From: Solea solea
Taxonomy: Eukaryota > Chordata > Actinopteri > Pleuronectiformes > Soleidae
Direction: 5' to 3'
Length of the DNA: 64,000 bases
Assembly (NCBI RefSeq): GCF_958295425.1
Contig: NC_081142.1
Location: forward strand, 5,970,917 to 6,034,916
How positions within the stretch are numbered: position 1 is the first letter of the stretch; every line of letters begins with the position of its first letter. A program made the position numbers and the translations under genes. Below are positions 13,001 through 26,900 of the stretch, piece after piece. The notes under the pieces were generated by a model. It was not told the DNA's origin. It did no database searches and saw nothing but the letters and a program-made list of their open reading frames with translations.

Positions 13001-16000
13001 ACCTTGTTCAGTTGATGTGTGTTTAAATGTTCGTAATAATAAGAATTAATTTCCTGTAGGTTGGGGGACGTGATACAAAATACCACGTGTTGTTCTTTTA
13101 ATTTCCTGGCATTCCATTTTTACAGCTGACTGTTACATAACAAAGCTTCCTCACTAAAATATGTGCATACATGCACGTTTGAGTGGTGGGGATACATGAG
13201 ACATTGGAGGATGCAACACGACATAGTTTCAAGCCATGAATCCAAGTATAGCCTGGAGCCTATATAAGCCCATGGTTCAATTATACTCCTTCATATGTAT
13301 ACACTCCTATGCTCTTGGGTTTCGTTCACTGACATTGTGGCCTTTAGAGGCCTTTACAGTGTATGTAAATAATTTGACATAACATGTGTAGATTACATCA
13401 TCAGTATTTGTTCAAAATGACATTTAATGTCATTATGTTGGCCAATATATTTTGCACCTATGTTCAACATTCAGACAAATGATGAATCCACCATTAACAG
13501 ACATTAAAAACAACTACTATTTCTCAGTCTAATGCAAATGAAAGTACTTCTCTATACTATCTCTATATCATACCCTTCATATTACAATGAGGGTCCGTGT
13601 CAGTCTAGTGTTCCACACATGCATATTCAATCACACATTTCATTACAGTCGTGGCCATTTCTCACCACTTGTTTTTTGAGCGCTGACTTGTAACGTGTGG
13701 GCACATAGGACTTTCGCACATTACTTTGAGCAAGCTTTTCTGGTTGCCGTCGTCTTTGTGGTCTTTTGACCAAAGAGCATGTTACTAACTGGCTGGGAAA
13801 GTGTAATGCTACAGGGATCATGCACAGTCGGGGTGGACTCAAACTGGAGGTGTGTACGTGGAAAGTATGACCAGGCACTTAATCTTATCAGCGCCAGTGA
13901 GCCAGTTAGCATGCAGCGTGTTGTTTGACCAAGATCTCACAGTGCATCAGTCATGTATGGCTGTGTTGAGACCTGCAGGAGGTTACAACCAGAGACGGAA
14001 CTCATTCCCTAAAGAAGAATAGGATTGACACATGTATATGAGTGAGCCTGTGTTGTGTTGTGAGAGGCTGGTGCTTGTTCAATGAAAGTATAGAATGTGC
14101 AGAATAAATGTATGACTGGAAGATGATGACTGGGTCATCTTTAACTAGAGAATTTTACCGTAATGGCATCTTTTTTAAAAAACTAATTTGGTAAATTTGA
14201 AACATTTAATCAGTATTTCTGTCCACTATTTGCAATGGACAGTGGTATCTTTCATTGGTCCAGCCCTAGCAGAAATATAAATATCCCTACAGAAGCACCG
14301 CATTTTGTAATTTGACACAAGCAAATATATTGATAAATTTGGTAAATGACACTTGAGTTGACCTGAGTTAAAGTTTTATCAATATTTAGATCAACTCATT
14401 ATAGTTTAGTGAGTTGTCATTAGCTCATAAATCTGATGCAACACACTGTACAGCAACTTAAAGATCCTCTGACTTAGCACGGTGTTCTTGTCATCTTTCA
14501 ATCATCTCAAATGTTATTTAGCAGAATCCTGATGGATGGTCCTTCCAAATGACAGGCCACTGACTAGCACAGATGGGTGTGTGTGTGTGTGTTGTCTGAG
14601 TCTGCAGTGCTCCTCTCCCTCCTTTTTGACAGTCAGGCTGACAGGGTGCTAACGCATCTCTCCATGTGTCCCACTCTCTCCTGTCATTGATATTCAAGGG
14701 GGGGACAGCTCAAATTTCAGAGTCACATGGTGTTTGTTTCTGAGCTGTGTCTTTGTGTCTTTTCACATTCCTGTCACTGATGCAACGTGTTGTCACAGTC
14801 TCGATTTAGCTTTGCATTTAGTATTTACATAAGGTATATAGGCCTTTCCCATTTTGGGGCTTGTGCTTCTCTATATTAGAGCATGCATATAGCTATTACG
14901 TGGGTCTTTGAGCTACACACAGTTGAATCAATGGCTCTAAAACAGACTGCTGACTGACTTGTTATAAACGGCTAGATATAGCCATAGGGTAAGTCACGAT
15001 GTCCCTTTAATTATCACAGTACTATGGTGGCTCAACTTAATCTAATTTCTCCCACCACAGTCTTATAATAACACAAAAGGTCTTGACTTCTTGTGTTTTG
15101 TTTCTTTGTAAAGCTGTGTTCAGCACTGTTTGCTTCATAGTTGCCCATTGTCTCAAAAATGCACTGAACTGTGTGTCAAATTTAGATCAGCCATTTCCAA
15201 AACTGAGCGAAATCTCACTAAATTGCCAACCTGGTGTATCAAAATGTGTTTTATTTTCTCCACAAGCAGGGGAAATACTAGCGTCTGCGTCATTGCAGAC
15301 AGAACATGTTTAGACAAACCGCTTGTCAGCTGAGCTTTGCTCCGTACTTGTATATCCATACTTCATTTTTAACCTAATTTCTACTATGCTGTTAGGAAAA
15401 CCAGCTGATCATTTTATTACCTTGTCTGCTTTACATTGCCTCAGGTGGTCGTTTCCCATCTCTGCAGAGCTGGTACATTCTTGCATGCATTTTTTCCCCC
15501 ATGGAAATTATACTTTTATGAACATGCATACAAAAGCAGCAGCGCTTCTCATATTTTATGCTTCAGGCTGCTGTTTTGTTGCTGCACTAATGTACTGTAC
15601 ATTACGGAGGAGACACAGTGGTTTAGAATATATCTCTTTAGCCAGGAAACCTGGCACTGACTAAGCAAAATGTGAGGATGGAAACAAAATAAATGTTGAC
15701 CGTCTCAACTGAAGGGACCTTTATCCAGAGCTTAGGCGGAAAGGAACAAGAGAGGGAAACAAGAATGATGTTTGTGTAGACTGTTTTAGGGCTGCAACTA
15801 AAGATTATTTTTGTAATTGATTAATCCAGGGTTTATTTTTCTCAATTTCTCAATTTGTTATTCTGTCTAGCAAATGTCAGAAAATGTTGACAGATGCTGG
15901 TCACGATTTCCCAAACTTAAAAAAAAAAAATCTTAAATAATTTATTTTGTCCAAAAACCAAGATTATGCAGCTTTAATGAAAATGAGCAAAGCGACCAGA

Positions 16001-19000
16001 ACATATTCACAATTAAGAATCTGAATCTGAATAGTTAATCAAGTAATTATTTGATTAATTGACCGTTGCAGCCCTAAACCGCTGACACATTCTTTGCTTC
16101 TTCACATGTAATGAACAGCTTCCGCTACACTCACTGAGCTTTTTCATTGATGTGGAAAAAGGGATTTTTACATGTTTGGTGAAACTACTTTGTACGTTTG
16201 TATGTCCTGCATTTATAAGAACTATGTTGCATTTTAAAAACACATTTTTCTCTTTTTGTGTTGCAGGTACCCTAATCAAAATGTGTTTTGTACGGAGCAG
16301 AGCTTTTCTGACCCAGGTCAGTCTGCCGGGGACAACAGTCCTGACGCCCCCAAACAGGAGCAGGAGCAGGACTCCAGGCAACACAAGGTTTGTGATGAAC
16401 ACCGGTGATATACAATTGTTTGAAAGTGTTTATCAAATAACAGTTCAGTTTCTTAATATCCAATGATGTAAACCATTCTAGCTATTTTCGGACATCCAAA
16501 GCCACAGCAGAAACAAACGAAGTACAATATTTAGTCTTGGCAAGATTGCTGGTTCATCCTTTTGGCTGGCTGTGCAGCACTGTAGGTATTATTAGACTGA
16601 CGGCTCTCAGTAAAATGTATGACTTAGCAGAACATCAGGAGGTTACAGTGGTTGGAGATAAGCCGTACACTGTGGTGACCCACTAACCCAGGAGAGAGTA
16701 GGAGTATCCATTGGTGTGAATGATTAGGCAAGGTCTTAGGATTTATTGAGGCCACTTTGTGTGGTGGGAGGGTGACGGTGTTATGCAAGTCTTTGTATCT
16801 CCCACTGAGATGTGAGCTTTTGAAGAAATGTCATTTGCTTGACCTTATCTCCTTTACTGAACCGATAATGTTAATGTATAGTTGGAAAAGGCTAAAGCAT
16901 GCACTTTAAGCCCTTTTCCATTGACACCCAGCCATTACCTAATCTATACATTTGCACTGATAAACATTGCTTATGTTGCGTGCACTTGGGAGAAAAAAAA
17001 GGAAGATAAAGAACATACTGTAAACATGAAAAGAACATGTTGCACAATCCCCCGTCTGTTTGTCTTAACTTCATGTCTTGTGCTTTCATTGGCTATCGCT
17101 TGTCCCTGCTCTCATTGCTCATTACATTATGAGCGCATACATTTTTCACTACACAGAATTTGGCCTCTACTGTAGTTTATGAGCCATGAGTCACTTAGAT
17201 TTTGATGTAGGTTTTGTGATTTAGCACAAATTAACTGCCAGGGAGCAAATGTACTTCTGAGGTTTTTCATGTTATTTCCAAAAAACTGCCAACCAGTGGT
17301 AATTCTAATGTATTTTAAATCTGTCAAGAGGATGTCATTCCCTCCATTCATAGGAGGGTAGCAGTTTGCTTGCAGTGAGCCAGTGTTGGCTCTTAGCAGG
17401 GTCCCCCAGCTCTCAGGAATAGAATTTTGTTAATACTTGTGTGAATGTTTATGAGTGCAATAGGACCAAAATGAACAATAATTTAGGGAGGTGAGTGAGT
17501 GTTGTTTTAGGATGCGTGCTTGAGGTAAGAAGAAGGGGAATCATTGTTTGTGGTCCACCAACAAATGGCATGACGGGGAAGTTGAACAGGCCTGGCAGTC
17601 TGTCACTGGCCTTTACAAGACGGTCTTTGTCTAGCAACAAAAGGCTTTTTCAGCGCCTTAGTCACAGTGACCTTTTGCATTTAAAACTTGTAGACACAAA
17701 TAATAAATTGAACATGAAATCTTTTGCTAACAATTTGAATGTTTGTGCTTTGATGTCAGGTAGTGATCCTTTTATAGACTGTGAGGGCCTTTACATATAT
17801 CATTTTTTGTTTTTCTCTCTGTAGGTGGTGGAAGAATGGACAATACACACATCATATGATATGGGACTAGAGACAGAGAGAGCAGCGCTGGAGAAACAGG
17901 GAACACAAATAAACAAACACCAACAACAGGTACCATATATTATATCCTCATATTGCCTTTTGTCATTATGAATATTATTAATATAAAAGAATAATCTTTT
18001 TTTTCCTTTTATAAACTTTGTGTGAAATCAATGTACATTAGTCTTGGTTTTTAAATGGTGTGATTCACAGCTAACACACACTGATGCAGGATGCCAGTTA
18101 AAAAAATTGTTTTTTTCCGCCTTGTTTAGATATTGATTGATGTTGTTTTATGTGTGAATATGTTTTTGTTTTCTTTCTCCAGAATGTGAATCCTCAGGAA
18201 GCTGAGGTGGAGGACTCAAAGCCAGGACTGGCGCCTGACACTGCACCTGTCGTCCCTGAGCCAGAAGCCCACCCAGACCCTCAGACAGATTTGGATCTGC
18301 AAACTGACCCCCAAGACCATGACCAGGAACCTCCTTTGGCCTCCACTCAAGAACCACTTCCAGCACAGGGCCAGGTGTCCACAGATTCTCTCGATCAAGC
18401 AGAAAACAGTGACGCTCCTGCTGCAAATCCCAGTCTGGTCTCCAACCCAATCACATCCCCAGATGAAGCTATAAACACACCTACCTCAGAGAGTGCCAGC
18501 CCAGCCAACACAGGGTAAGCCTTCACTCATGTCCTCATCGCAGGGACCTGGTCTCTGGCATCAGAAGTTGGCTATAACCACAAATCATTCTTTTATGGTT
18601 AAAGCCAAATTGAGATCAGTGTTTTTTTGGTCATACATTTCATTTTTGTTTTAATATTTTTGTTCAGCAATATTTGTTCTTTTCAGTTTATCCCCGTTTT
18701 GTTACAGTTACTTTATTTATTTGATTTACTTTGTTTAATAACGTAACACCTGTAAACGCGTGCTTACACACTGAAAGTAAAGCTGAAAGGAGAGATGGTC
18801 TGATGTCCCAGATATTTCGGTCTCTTCACATGGAACTGGTGGCCCGTGCTGTGACGTTACATGAAAAATTTTTTAATAATGGACTTTTTAATGGAAGTTG
18901 GTGTACTTCTAATAAAACCACCTACATGGACATGGAACATGGACCAAGATCGTAAGAGGAGACGATATCCCATCTCATGGAAACATTTGTTCTCAACTTT

Positions 19001-20063
19001 TTCCTTCGAAAGGACTGTTAACATCAGGCACTTCAACTGCCCCGCAAGGGAGAGACGTCTTCATCCCATTTGTCCATCCATTTCTATCTTTTTCTCTCTC
19101 TCTGCTCTGTGTTTTTATCTCGTCCTCTTGTTCCCTTCTTTCCTTTTCCCCACCCCCCTTCCCTAACTTCCCCAGTGTAAGGAGGTGTGGTAAACACCAT
19201 TTCATTTCTTTCCCTCAGTGTGGTGCGGGTTGCCAGTGCAGGAGATGAACACCCAATAGACAACTTTGTCTTTGCTGAGCACTTTCATTCACAAAGTGGG
19301 GTTATTCCCCCCGAACTGGCAACCTGTGAAAACTCCCCTTTTGGCAGCTCTCTCCTCGGGTGAGTATCTAAAGCCCAGAAGTCAAACAAAGCACAGAGAC
19401 AGGTAATCAAGGTACAAGCTACACCTCTCTGCTGTGCGCCACCGTCGACCGCTAGCCTTGCTCGCCACTTAATTCTGCTTTTTTTTTTTTTTTTTTTTTT
19501 TTCATTATTTAAATTTTTTCATCTTTTTTGCCTGCTCAACCACCAAAAGGACTGTGAATGTTGTCAAATAAATAATTTTTTCAATGGCATCATCCAAAAT
19601 TGCAATATAATTATTCATGTTTATTGCTCTCCTTACCCCCCCCCCCCCCCCACACTCTCCATCTCTTCCTCCCCCTCCACCTCATTAACCCTATACGTTA
19701 CCTATAGTGTAAATGAGGCTGTCGTAGAAGTCCAGCGGTCAGACCAGATCCCCACATCTGATCCAGAAGCAGAGGTCCAGTCTACACCAGGTCATGTGGA
19801 TCCAGAACAACAGCAGCATCAGGAGCTGGAGGATGGGCTGCCAGATTTGGCCCAGGAGGGCAACATCTCCCAGCAGCACCATAAAGAACAGCAGGTCAGC
19901 AGCTTGCAGACAATTGTGATGATATATCCTTATTGGGTGCAGTCATGCAGTTGTCACAGTGGAAACTATGACTGATAGATACAGGTAGAAGAGCACTGCT
20001 GTCCTGGACATCTTGTTCATCATGTTACTTAACATGGTACAGTCAACGTATTTGGTTCAGATG

Positions 20064-20109
<46 letters not shown>

Positions 20110-21071
20110 CATATTCAACTGTTCTAGAAAAGCTTGTCAACCTCAGAGTCACCTTGCTGTCAGTTGCTTTTTTAAATAGATTAAGGATAAATATATACTG
20201 TCTTTACTTGACTTTACTTGTCCATAGGGGGATTGTGTACACTTTTGGAGGATTAATTTAGTGACTAATGTGGCTACCCTGTCAGACTGAGATGTTTATA
20301 TAAGCGGTCGTCTGATTTGAAGGAGCTAGGACCAGGCTCTTGTAAAGTCCAAAGGGGCTTTTAAGGAATCCATCCAAATATTATTTACAGCTCAATGCTC
20401 CTCAGTGCGTCAGTGGCCAGGGGCAAACTGACTCCCATGAACTGTTTCTTTGTGGTCATATGTAGCATTGGATTCACATAGAGGCTCACAGATGTCAAGA
20501 TACAAAGAATCTCATTCAGCAAATAATTGATTAGTTAAGATGATTATTTAGTTTACAAATGTGGATTTTTTTCTCACTAGAAACAGTTTTTTGTGACTAA
20601 GAAATATAGCTATGAGGCTCAGAATTAAAAAATAATTATTTAAGAATAAAATATCTTAAATTGGTTAATCCATACATTTATCACTAGTCACTTTAATTTG
20701 ATTATGCATATGCATATCACAACAGTTATTATATTAAATAGGAGAAGCACTCATTAGGACTGAACAATTAAATGTGTTCAAATTGAAATCACTATGTGAC
20801 ACAGTGCAATTAGCTAATTGCAAATGATATAGGAAACAGTTAATTTCTTTAAGTCATCACCTTCCATTAGAATATAAAGATGGGAATGGTTGGTTTGCAG
20901 TTTCACAGTCATTGTGTGTCTGTGTGATTATTGATGCCCCTGTCTGTGTGTCTCAGGAAGGGGATGCCAGTATTGGAAAAGAGACTGATCCCTCAGTGCC
21001 CAGCAAAGAAGACATCCCCACTTTTGACGAGTGGAAGAAACAAGTCATGGAGGTTGAGAAGGAGAAAAGTA

Positions 21072-21132
<61 letters not shown>

Positions 21133-23864
21133 AAATGGACGTTTATGTGCATAATATGAGCTTTTAGATGCTTGTGCATATGTGGAAAGAGTGCAGTGGT
21201 GCCTTGGATAACCTAAATCATTTTGCTTGATGATATTAATCTCATTGGTTGATAGAGGCCCAGCCACAGATTGCCATCATTGTCGTCTGAAGACAAAGGC
21301 AGCCTTTATAGTCTACATCTCATCTCCTTTTGCTTTTGTACTTCATACAGCTTGTTCTTTGAGCATTGTCTACCTCTGCTTGTCTGTAGCTTCCTTCCTC
21401 ATGTTCTATTCCTGTCTCTCTCTCTCCCTCATTTTTCATAGTCAATACTCAGCAGAGTGTGTTTTTGTGCGCTGCATAAGCAGTCCACCTGTTCCTCTCA
21501 GGCAATGTTCCTTTTTTCCAGTGACCCTAATGGGACAAATGTAACACTCCCCTCTGTCCAGGTCAGTCACTTCATACGTCAATCAGTGGCAGCCCTCATC
21601 CTGTGAAGAAGGTCCAGAAAAACTTCAAGAACAACTACGCATCTGTGGATTGTGGTGCTAAGATACTCGCTGCCAACAATGAGGCCAAGGTGAAACACCC
21701 ATCAGTCATGACACCCACACACATACACTCACACAGCGAAGGCTACAGAAGTCACACGGTGGAGAAAATCAACCTCACAATTGTTTTTACCTTCAAATTA
21801 AGAATTTTTCAGGGTTTATAAGAATTATTCAGGGATATTTACTGTACATCGCTACATTAAATTATAATGATATTATTCACCCACTCTCTCATTTGTCTGC
21901 CTCTTATACAGAGCACTTCAGCCATTCTCATGAAAAATATGGACCTTTACATGTTAAATCCTTGCAGCACTAAAATATGGTGAGTATGATGAAAGACACA
22001 GGTCATATATGACATAGTCATGTTTTAGATGTAATGGTGGCCTGTGAGTTTTATCTTGAAGTGAACCTTTGACCTCTCTCCAGGTTTGTGATAGAGCTCT
22101 GTGAGCCTATTCAAGTCAAGCAGTTGGATATCGCAAACTTTGAACTCTTCTCATCTACTCCTAAAGACTTTCTAGTATCCATCAGTGACAGGTATGTGCA
22201 CACAAACGTAGAGCAAGTAAAGCATTAATAGAACATGCTGTTGTGATGATGACCTGCATTATGTACTGTAGCTGCATTTGAACGTTTACTACATGTGTAT
22301 TACAAGAGTTGAAGCAATTATATAAAATACAAAAATCATGTAAATTTGAAATTTGCAAGATGATTTCAGCTCAATCATTTATAGTGTCAGAAAAATGTTG
22401 TTATTTTTTTACTGGGTCACCTCATACATTCCACCATCTGCCATTGAAGGACAGACGTCTAGTCATACGGGGACTTTTGCCCTTTGCCTGTGAGAACATG
22501 CCAAATGCCTTTTTTTGTAGAGTGAGACCCTGAGACAGACAGACAGATAGACTGTTAATTTGCTGTGTTTGCAGATATCCAACCAACAAGTGGGTAAAGC
22601 TGGGTACTTTCCACGCCCGTGATGAACGAATCGCCCAGAGCTTCCCTCTGGATGAACAGCATTATGCTAAATATGTGAAGGTACTGTATTTTTCCCTGCT
22701 ACAATATTTATGTCTCATGAAGAAGGGACAATAAACAATTAGCATATTCATTCTAAGATGTTATGTAGCTAAATATACGCTCAGACATGTTCATACACAT
22801 GGGGGAAAAAATGATTGCAATGCTCACAAGATCTTCTTGTGACTTCACGGAAAATTAGCCATGTTTAGTTTTTCTTTTTCCTCCTCCGTTAACTAGATGA
22901 GGAAATGTTTGAACGTCATATGCAGTCTGAATACAATGGTGATGATTATGGGGTCACAAGTGGTTGGAGCAATAATTGTTTGTGCTTCTGTTCATAGAAA
23001 CTGATTTAAATTTATTAAGGATTACATTTTTCTATCTTAGATGGCATTTGAATGCATTAGGACAAGCAGAATAATTGTGTTTGACCATGACAGAGATATT
23101 ATTCACAGTTATAGATATTTCTACATCTCTCAATCCACGATTTCAACCACACTAGTTTGTTTTCAGTGGTGGTGCACATAAAAAGGCGCATCACCTGTTG
23201 GATGTCCACTTCTCTTTCTGTTCAGTGTTCTTATATTTTCAATGACTATTGCTGAGTGTGTTGTTCTGTCTGTATTCGTTCAGATGTTGCTCATTGTTGA
23301 GCCCAAAGACCATTCTGACTAATGCCTGAAACAATTCTGTGTGTTGGTGGACATTCATTGTGTGTAGTCTATCTGTAGTAGTTTTTATTTGTTTCACATA
23401 TTTAATTTAATTTAATTTAATTTAAAGCCCTCTCTTCCCACACTTCAGTTTTAACTGCTGCTCGCTAAATCTTCTCTGATCAATGCTCTGGTGATCATCC
23501 TTCTTGTTTTATTTTATGAACAGGATTTTAGATCACACAGTGTCATGATCATTTGCTTTGGTTCCTGCTCAGCAGCTTTTGAACTACTGTCTTGTTGTCT
23601 GATGTCTTCAGATTGTCTCTGTCTATCTGTCTTGCATTTGCTTCTTTTGTCTCTCGTGTCATTGTGGACTGTTACCAAATGATTTTGAAGAACGTATCAG
23701 CACAGTGATTGTGTTTGTGTTAGCAGATAGTCGACTTGCTTGTAGCTTGAAATAGTCTTCACTGATTTCTTCTTGTTTTATTTCTCTCCTCCTATCTTTG
23801 TCCCGTTGTCTCCTCTTTCTCTTCTTGGCATCAGATGTTCATCAAGTACATAAAGGTTAGCACT

Positions 23865-23947
<83 letters not shown>

Positions 23948-26900
23948 CAGTGCTTGGAAATTCACTAGTGATCATAAACTTTAATAGCTGAGCTTTGGCA
24001 GAGCTTCTTTAATGCATGTTAAAACATTTTTATTAAAACTAAACACAAACTTGATCTTAAAGTATTTCTCCTCACATGGTTCATTGGTTATGGGTTATGG
24101 GTTTGTGGTGTGGGATAGGCACAATATAGATGGTGTCTTCAGTTTTAAAACTCTAAAATCATGTTATCTTCCATACAGGTTGAACTCCTCTCACACTTTG
24201 GATCAGAACATTTCTGTCCCCTCAGTCTTATCAGGTAAGAGAGAAAACAACTTTTTCCTAATTGGCCTATGTACTTTTTATTATTTGCCAAATCTGAATT
24301 ACATAATGTATACTAGGATAAGATAAGATTACACACTATTTTGAGTTTCAGTGTTTTTTTCTAATAATTAAAACAAGCTCTCTGAGTTTTCAGTTCCTTA
24401 AATGTGAATATTTTCTGGTTTCTTGCTCCATTTGACAAAGAAATCTTTAAAGCTGAATAATTTTGGTTTGTGGACAAAATACGTCATTTGAGAGCATCAT
24501 CATTTCAATGTTTGGAGAGTAACTTTTTTAACATTTTATGACATTTTGTGAACCAAACAATACTTGATTAATCGACATTGACAATAACAATCGAAAGATT
24601 ATTCGATTATGAAAATAATCATTAGTTACAGCCCTACATAACTCCGAAGGTTACTGGATTTAAGTCACAAAGTGGAAAATGTTTGGTTACATGCAGTGTG
24701 TAAATGATTGAGCTGCGTTTGAGAGTAAGCCATTCTTTGTCCTTTTCACTGAGACACAGAAATGCACACATACACGTGCCTTTCCCAGATCATTAGGGTC
24801 ATCAATGTCTTGTTCTGCTGTTCAAGGTTAGAGTGGCTGTAAAACCCTCTTTGCAGGAAGGTCAAGGCAGACTTTTCACCTTCTGCTGGGGCTAGGAATT
24901 TGGAACATTTTGACTTGCCTATGTATGGGCTACAGCTTGTTTACTTTACTCTGAGGAAAGTAATTATGAATTTTTTTCAGCCCCTTACATACAACAGTAC
25001 ATTTACAATGCTTTTAACACCGTGCTTGAATAACTTTAATTTCTTAGCATTGCTCGCCCTAAATCTCATTTTAGCACATTTTGGAGAGCTGATTTTTCAT
25101 GTAGAAAAAAATACTGCCTCGTCTTACTGTGTGGTAAAAGCAACCCTTCACCTTTTCTGTAGGTAGGTTTAATTTATGTAACAGAGTGTGTGCGTGTGTA
25201 TTTGTTTTGTGTAGGGTGTTTGGAACCAGCATGGTGGAGGAGTATGAGGAGATAGCAGATTCCCAGTACCCTTCAGAAAGACTAGAGTATTTGGATGAAG
25301 ACTATGGTAAGTTGGTCATTATGTTGACTAACTTTGTTTTTCAAATCCACACCATTTATTCAATGAACATGAAGATAAATGAGTACGAACAGTGCATATT
25401 TGTAAGCTGCCTCACCAGACAGAACAATGCACCTGTTACAAATCTTTATACCTAAAGCCAAAGAGCCACCCTAAGTCATCAAATACCTTGGACTAGAGTT
25501 ACCTATTTGAATGAGCTCATGTTTTGCTGCTGAGATGATCAGCTCCTTAGTTGAGGCAACATAATGTGATATGTAATTGTAAATTCTAACAAAAAATAAC
25601 TTGAAAATAATGTTAAAGGTGATTGTGAGAATTTTAAATATAATTTCTGTACCTGTTTTATTTTGTATTTTTCTCCAGATTATCCTCCTGGTTACCAACC
25701 ATCAGAGGACAAGGCCTCGAAAAACCTCCTTGGCTCAGCAACCAGTATGTATATGTTTATATTCATGTGGCTATAATGTTTAATTACTTGCAAATGTACC
25801 ACAACAATACTAAGACACTAAGATTCATCGTTGTAAGGGATTAAAAACATGCACAGGAACTTGTACTGAATTCAGAGTAAGAACACATTGACATTCAATT
25901 TTCCCAAGCCCTTACCCAATACCTAATCTTCTCAAAAATGTAAAGTAAACAAACTGTGCCATTCATACATTTCACAAACGAGCCTAGAGGCAAATCAAAT
26001 GCCAGTCCCCATGACTTGATTGAAATGTGTGTGTTGGTTTGCTTATTTCCCTCCAGATGCCATCCTAAACATGGTAAACAACATTGCTGCTAATGTGCTT
26101 GGGGGCAAGTCGGAGCTGGAGGGTGAAGCAGAAACAGGAGGTACTCTTCTTTGAAACATCACTTTTTTATTTTCCATCCTGCTCCACCTGTATCCATGTG
26201 TGAATGTGTGAAAGAATTTTTCAATTATTTTTTTCTTTTTTTGGCCTTTTTGCCTTTTATTAGCTCAACCAACTGAGCTATCCGGCGCCTCCTCATGACC
26301 ATTCTTAATTCATTAGCATAGTGTGCTGATTGAACACCGGAATACTTGGTTTAGGATAAGTGGCAACAAATATAAGCATTTGGGTTTAAGCATCGGTTTT
26401 AAAACAACTTTAACAATTTGTGTAACTGTAAGGTTACCACTGCAAATTCTGACTCTGGTGTCCTGCTTTTGTCAGACATCACCTTTAAATTATTGTTAGT
26501 CCCTGTGTTTAATGCAAGTTGAGATCAAGTCATCAATGATCTGTAGCTTACAGTCAAAATGGACACATACCTTATTAATTAAATAATTCAATTAAACCCA
26601 CATTTTTGAGATTAGATAATATGTTTCATTGTTTTCCCCAGAAATAATAGTCGCTCTTGTATTACTGACTTGTCTGACCCTTTGCTTCTTTTTTCTTTTA
26701 CAGTCTTTTTGTAAACCCCTCAATGATTATTTTACATGTGTTAAGAATAACTTGATATTTTTTCTTGTCTTCCTTCTCTCTGCTCATTCTTCTTTCTTTT
26801 CTTTCCTTCTCTGTAACCACTGGTCTTTCCTACATATTGTATAGATTAAATACTTCTGAATCTGGGTCACTGTGTTACTTTTCCCTCCTAGAGAGTGAGC

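Larger units (their letters stand above)
1026..16266 (+). other. suco intron 1 (15.2 kb, no gene seen)
   Basis: This is the largest intron of the window and holds no coding exon I can support. The open frames in it are short and lack family resemblance. Contents noted: a run of 20 G at 4807-4826, a hAT-type MITE at 7821-8128, MITE family copies at about 6516-6772 and 15785-16078, a (TTTAA)n run at about 10859-10882, and a T run at about 10818-10834. First-intron enhancers are plausible here but none can be named from sequence alone. Confidence 0.7.

Noticed and set aside
14117..14145. Short hairpin AGATGA...TCATCT considered as a microRNA precursor
   Set aside because: Stem of only six base pairs, far too short for a pre-miRNA.
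23778..23975. Arg/Glu-repeat frame on the minus strand
   Set aside because: Translation of the (CT)37 microsatellite.
26255..26294. Possible tRNA gene
   Set aside because: Only the D-arm/A-box half is present; no anticodon arm, T-arm or B-box. It is a SINE remnant.
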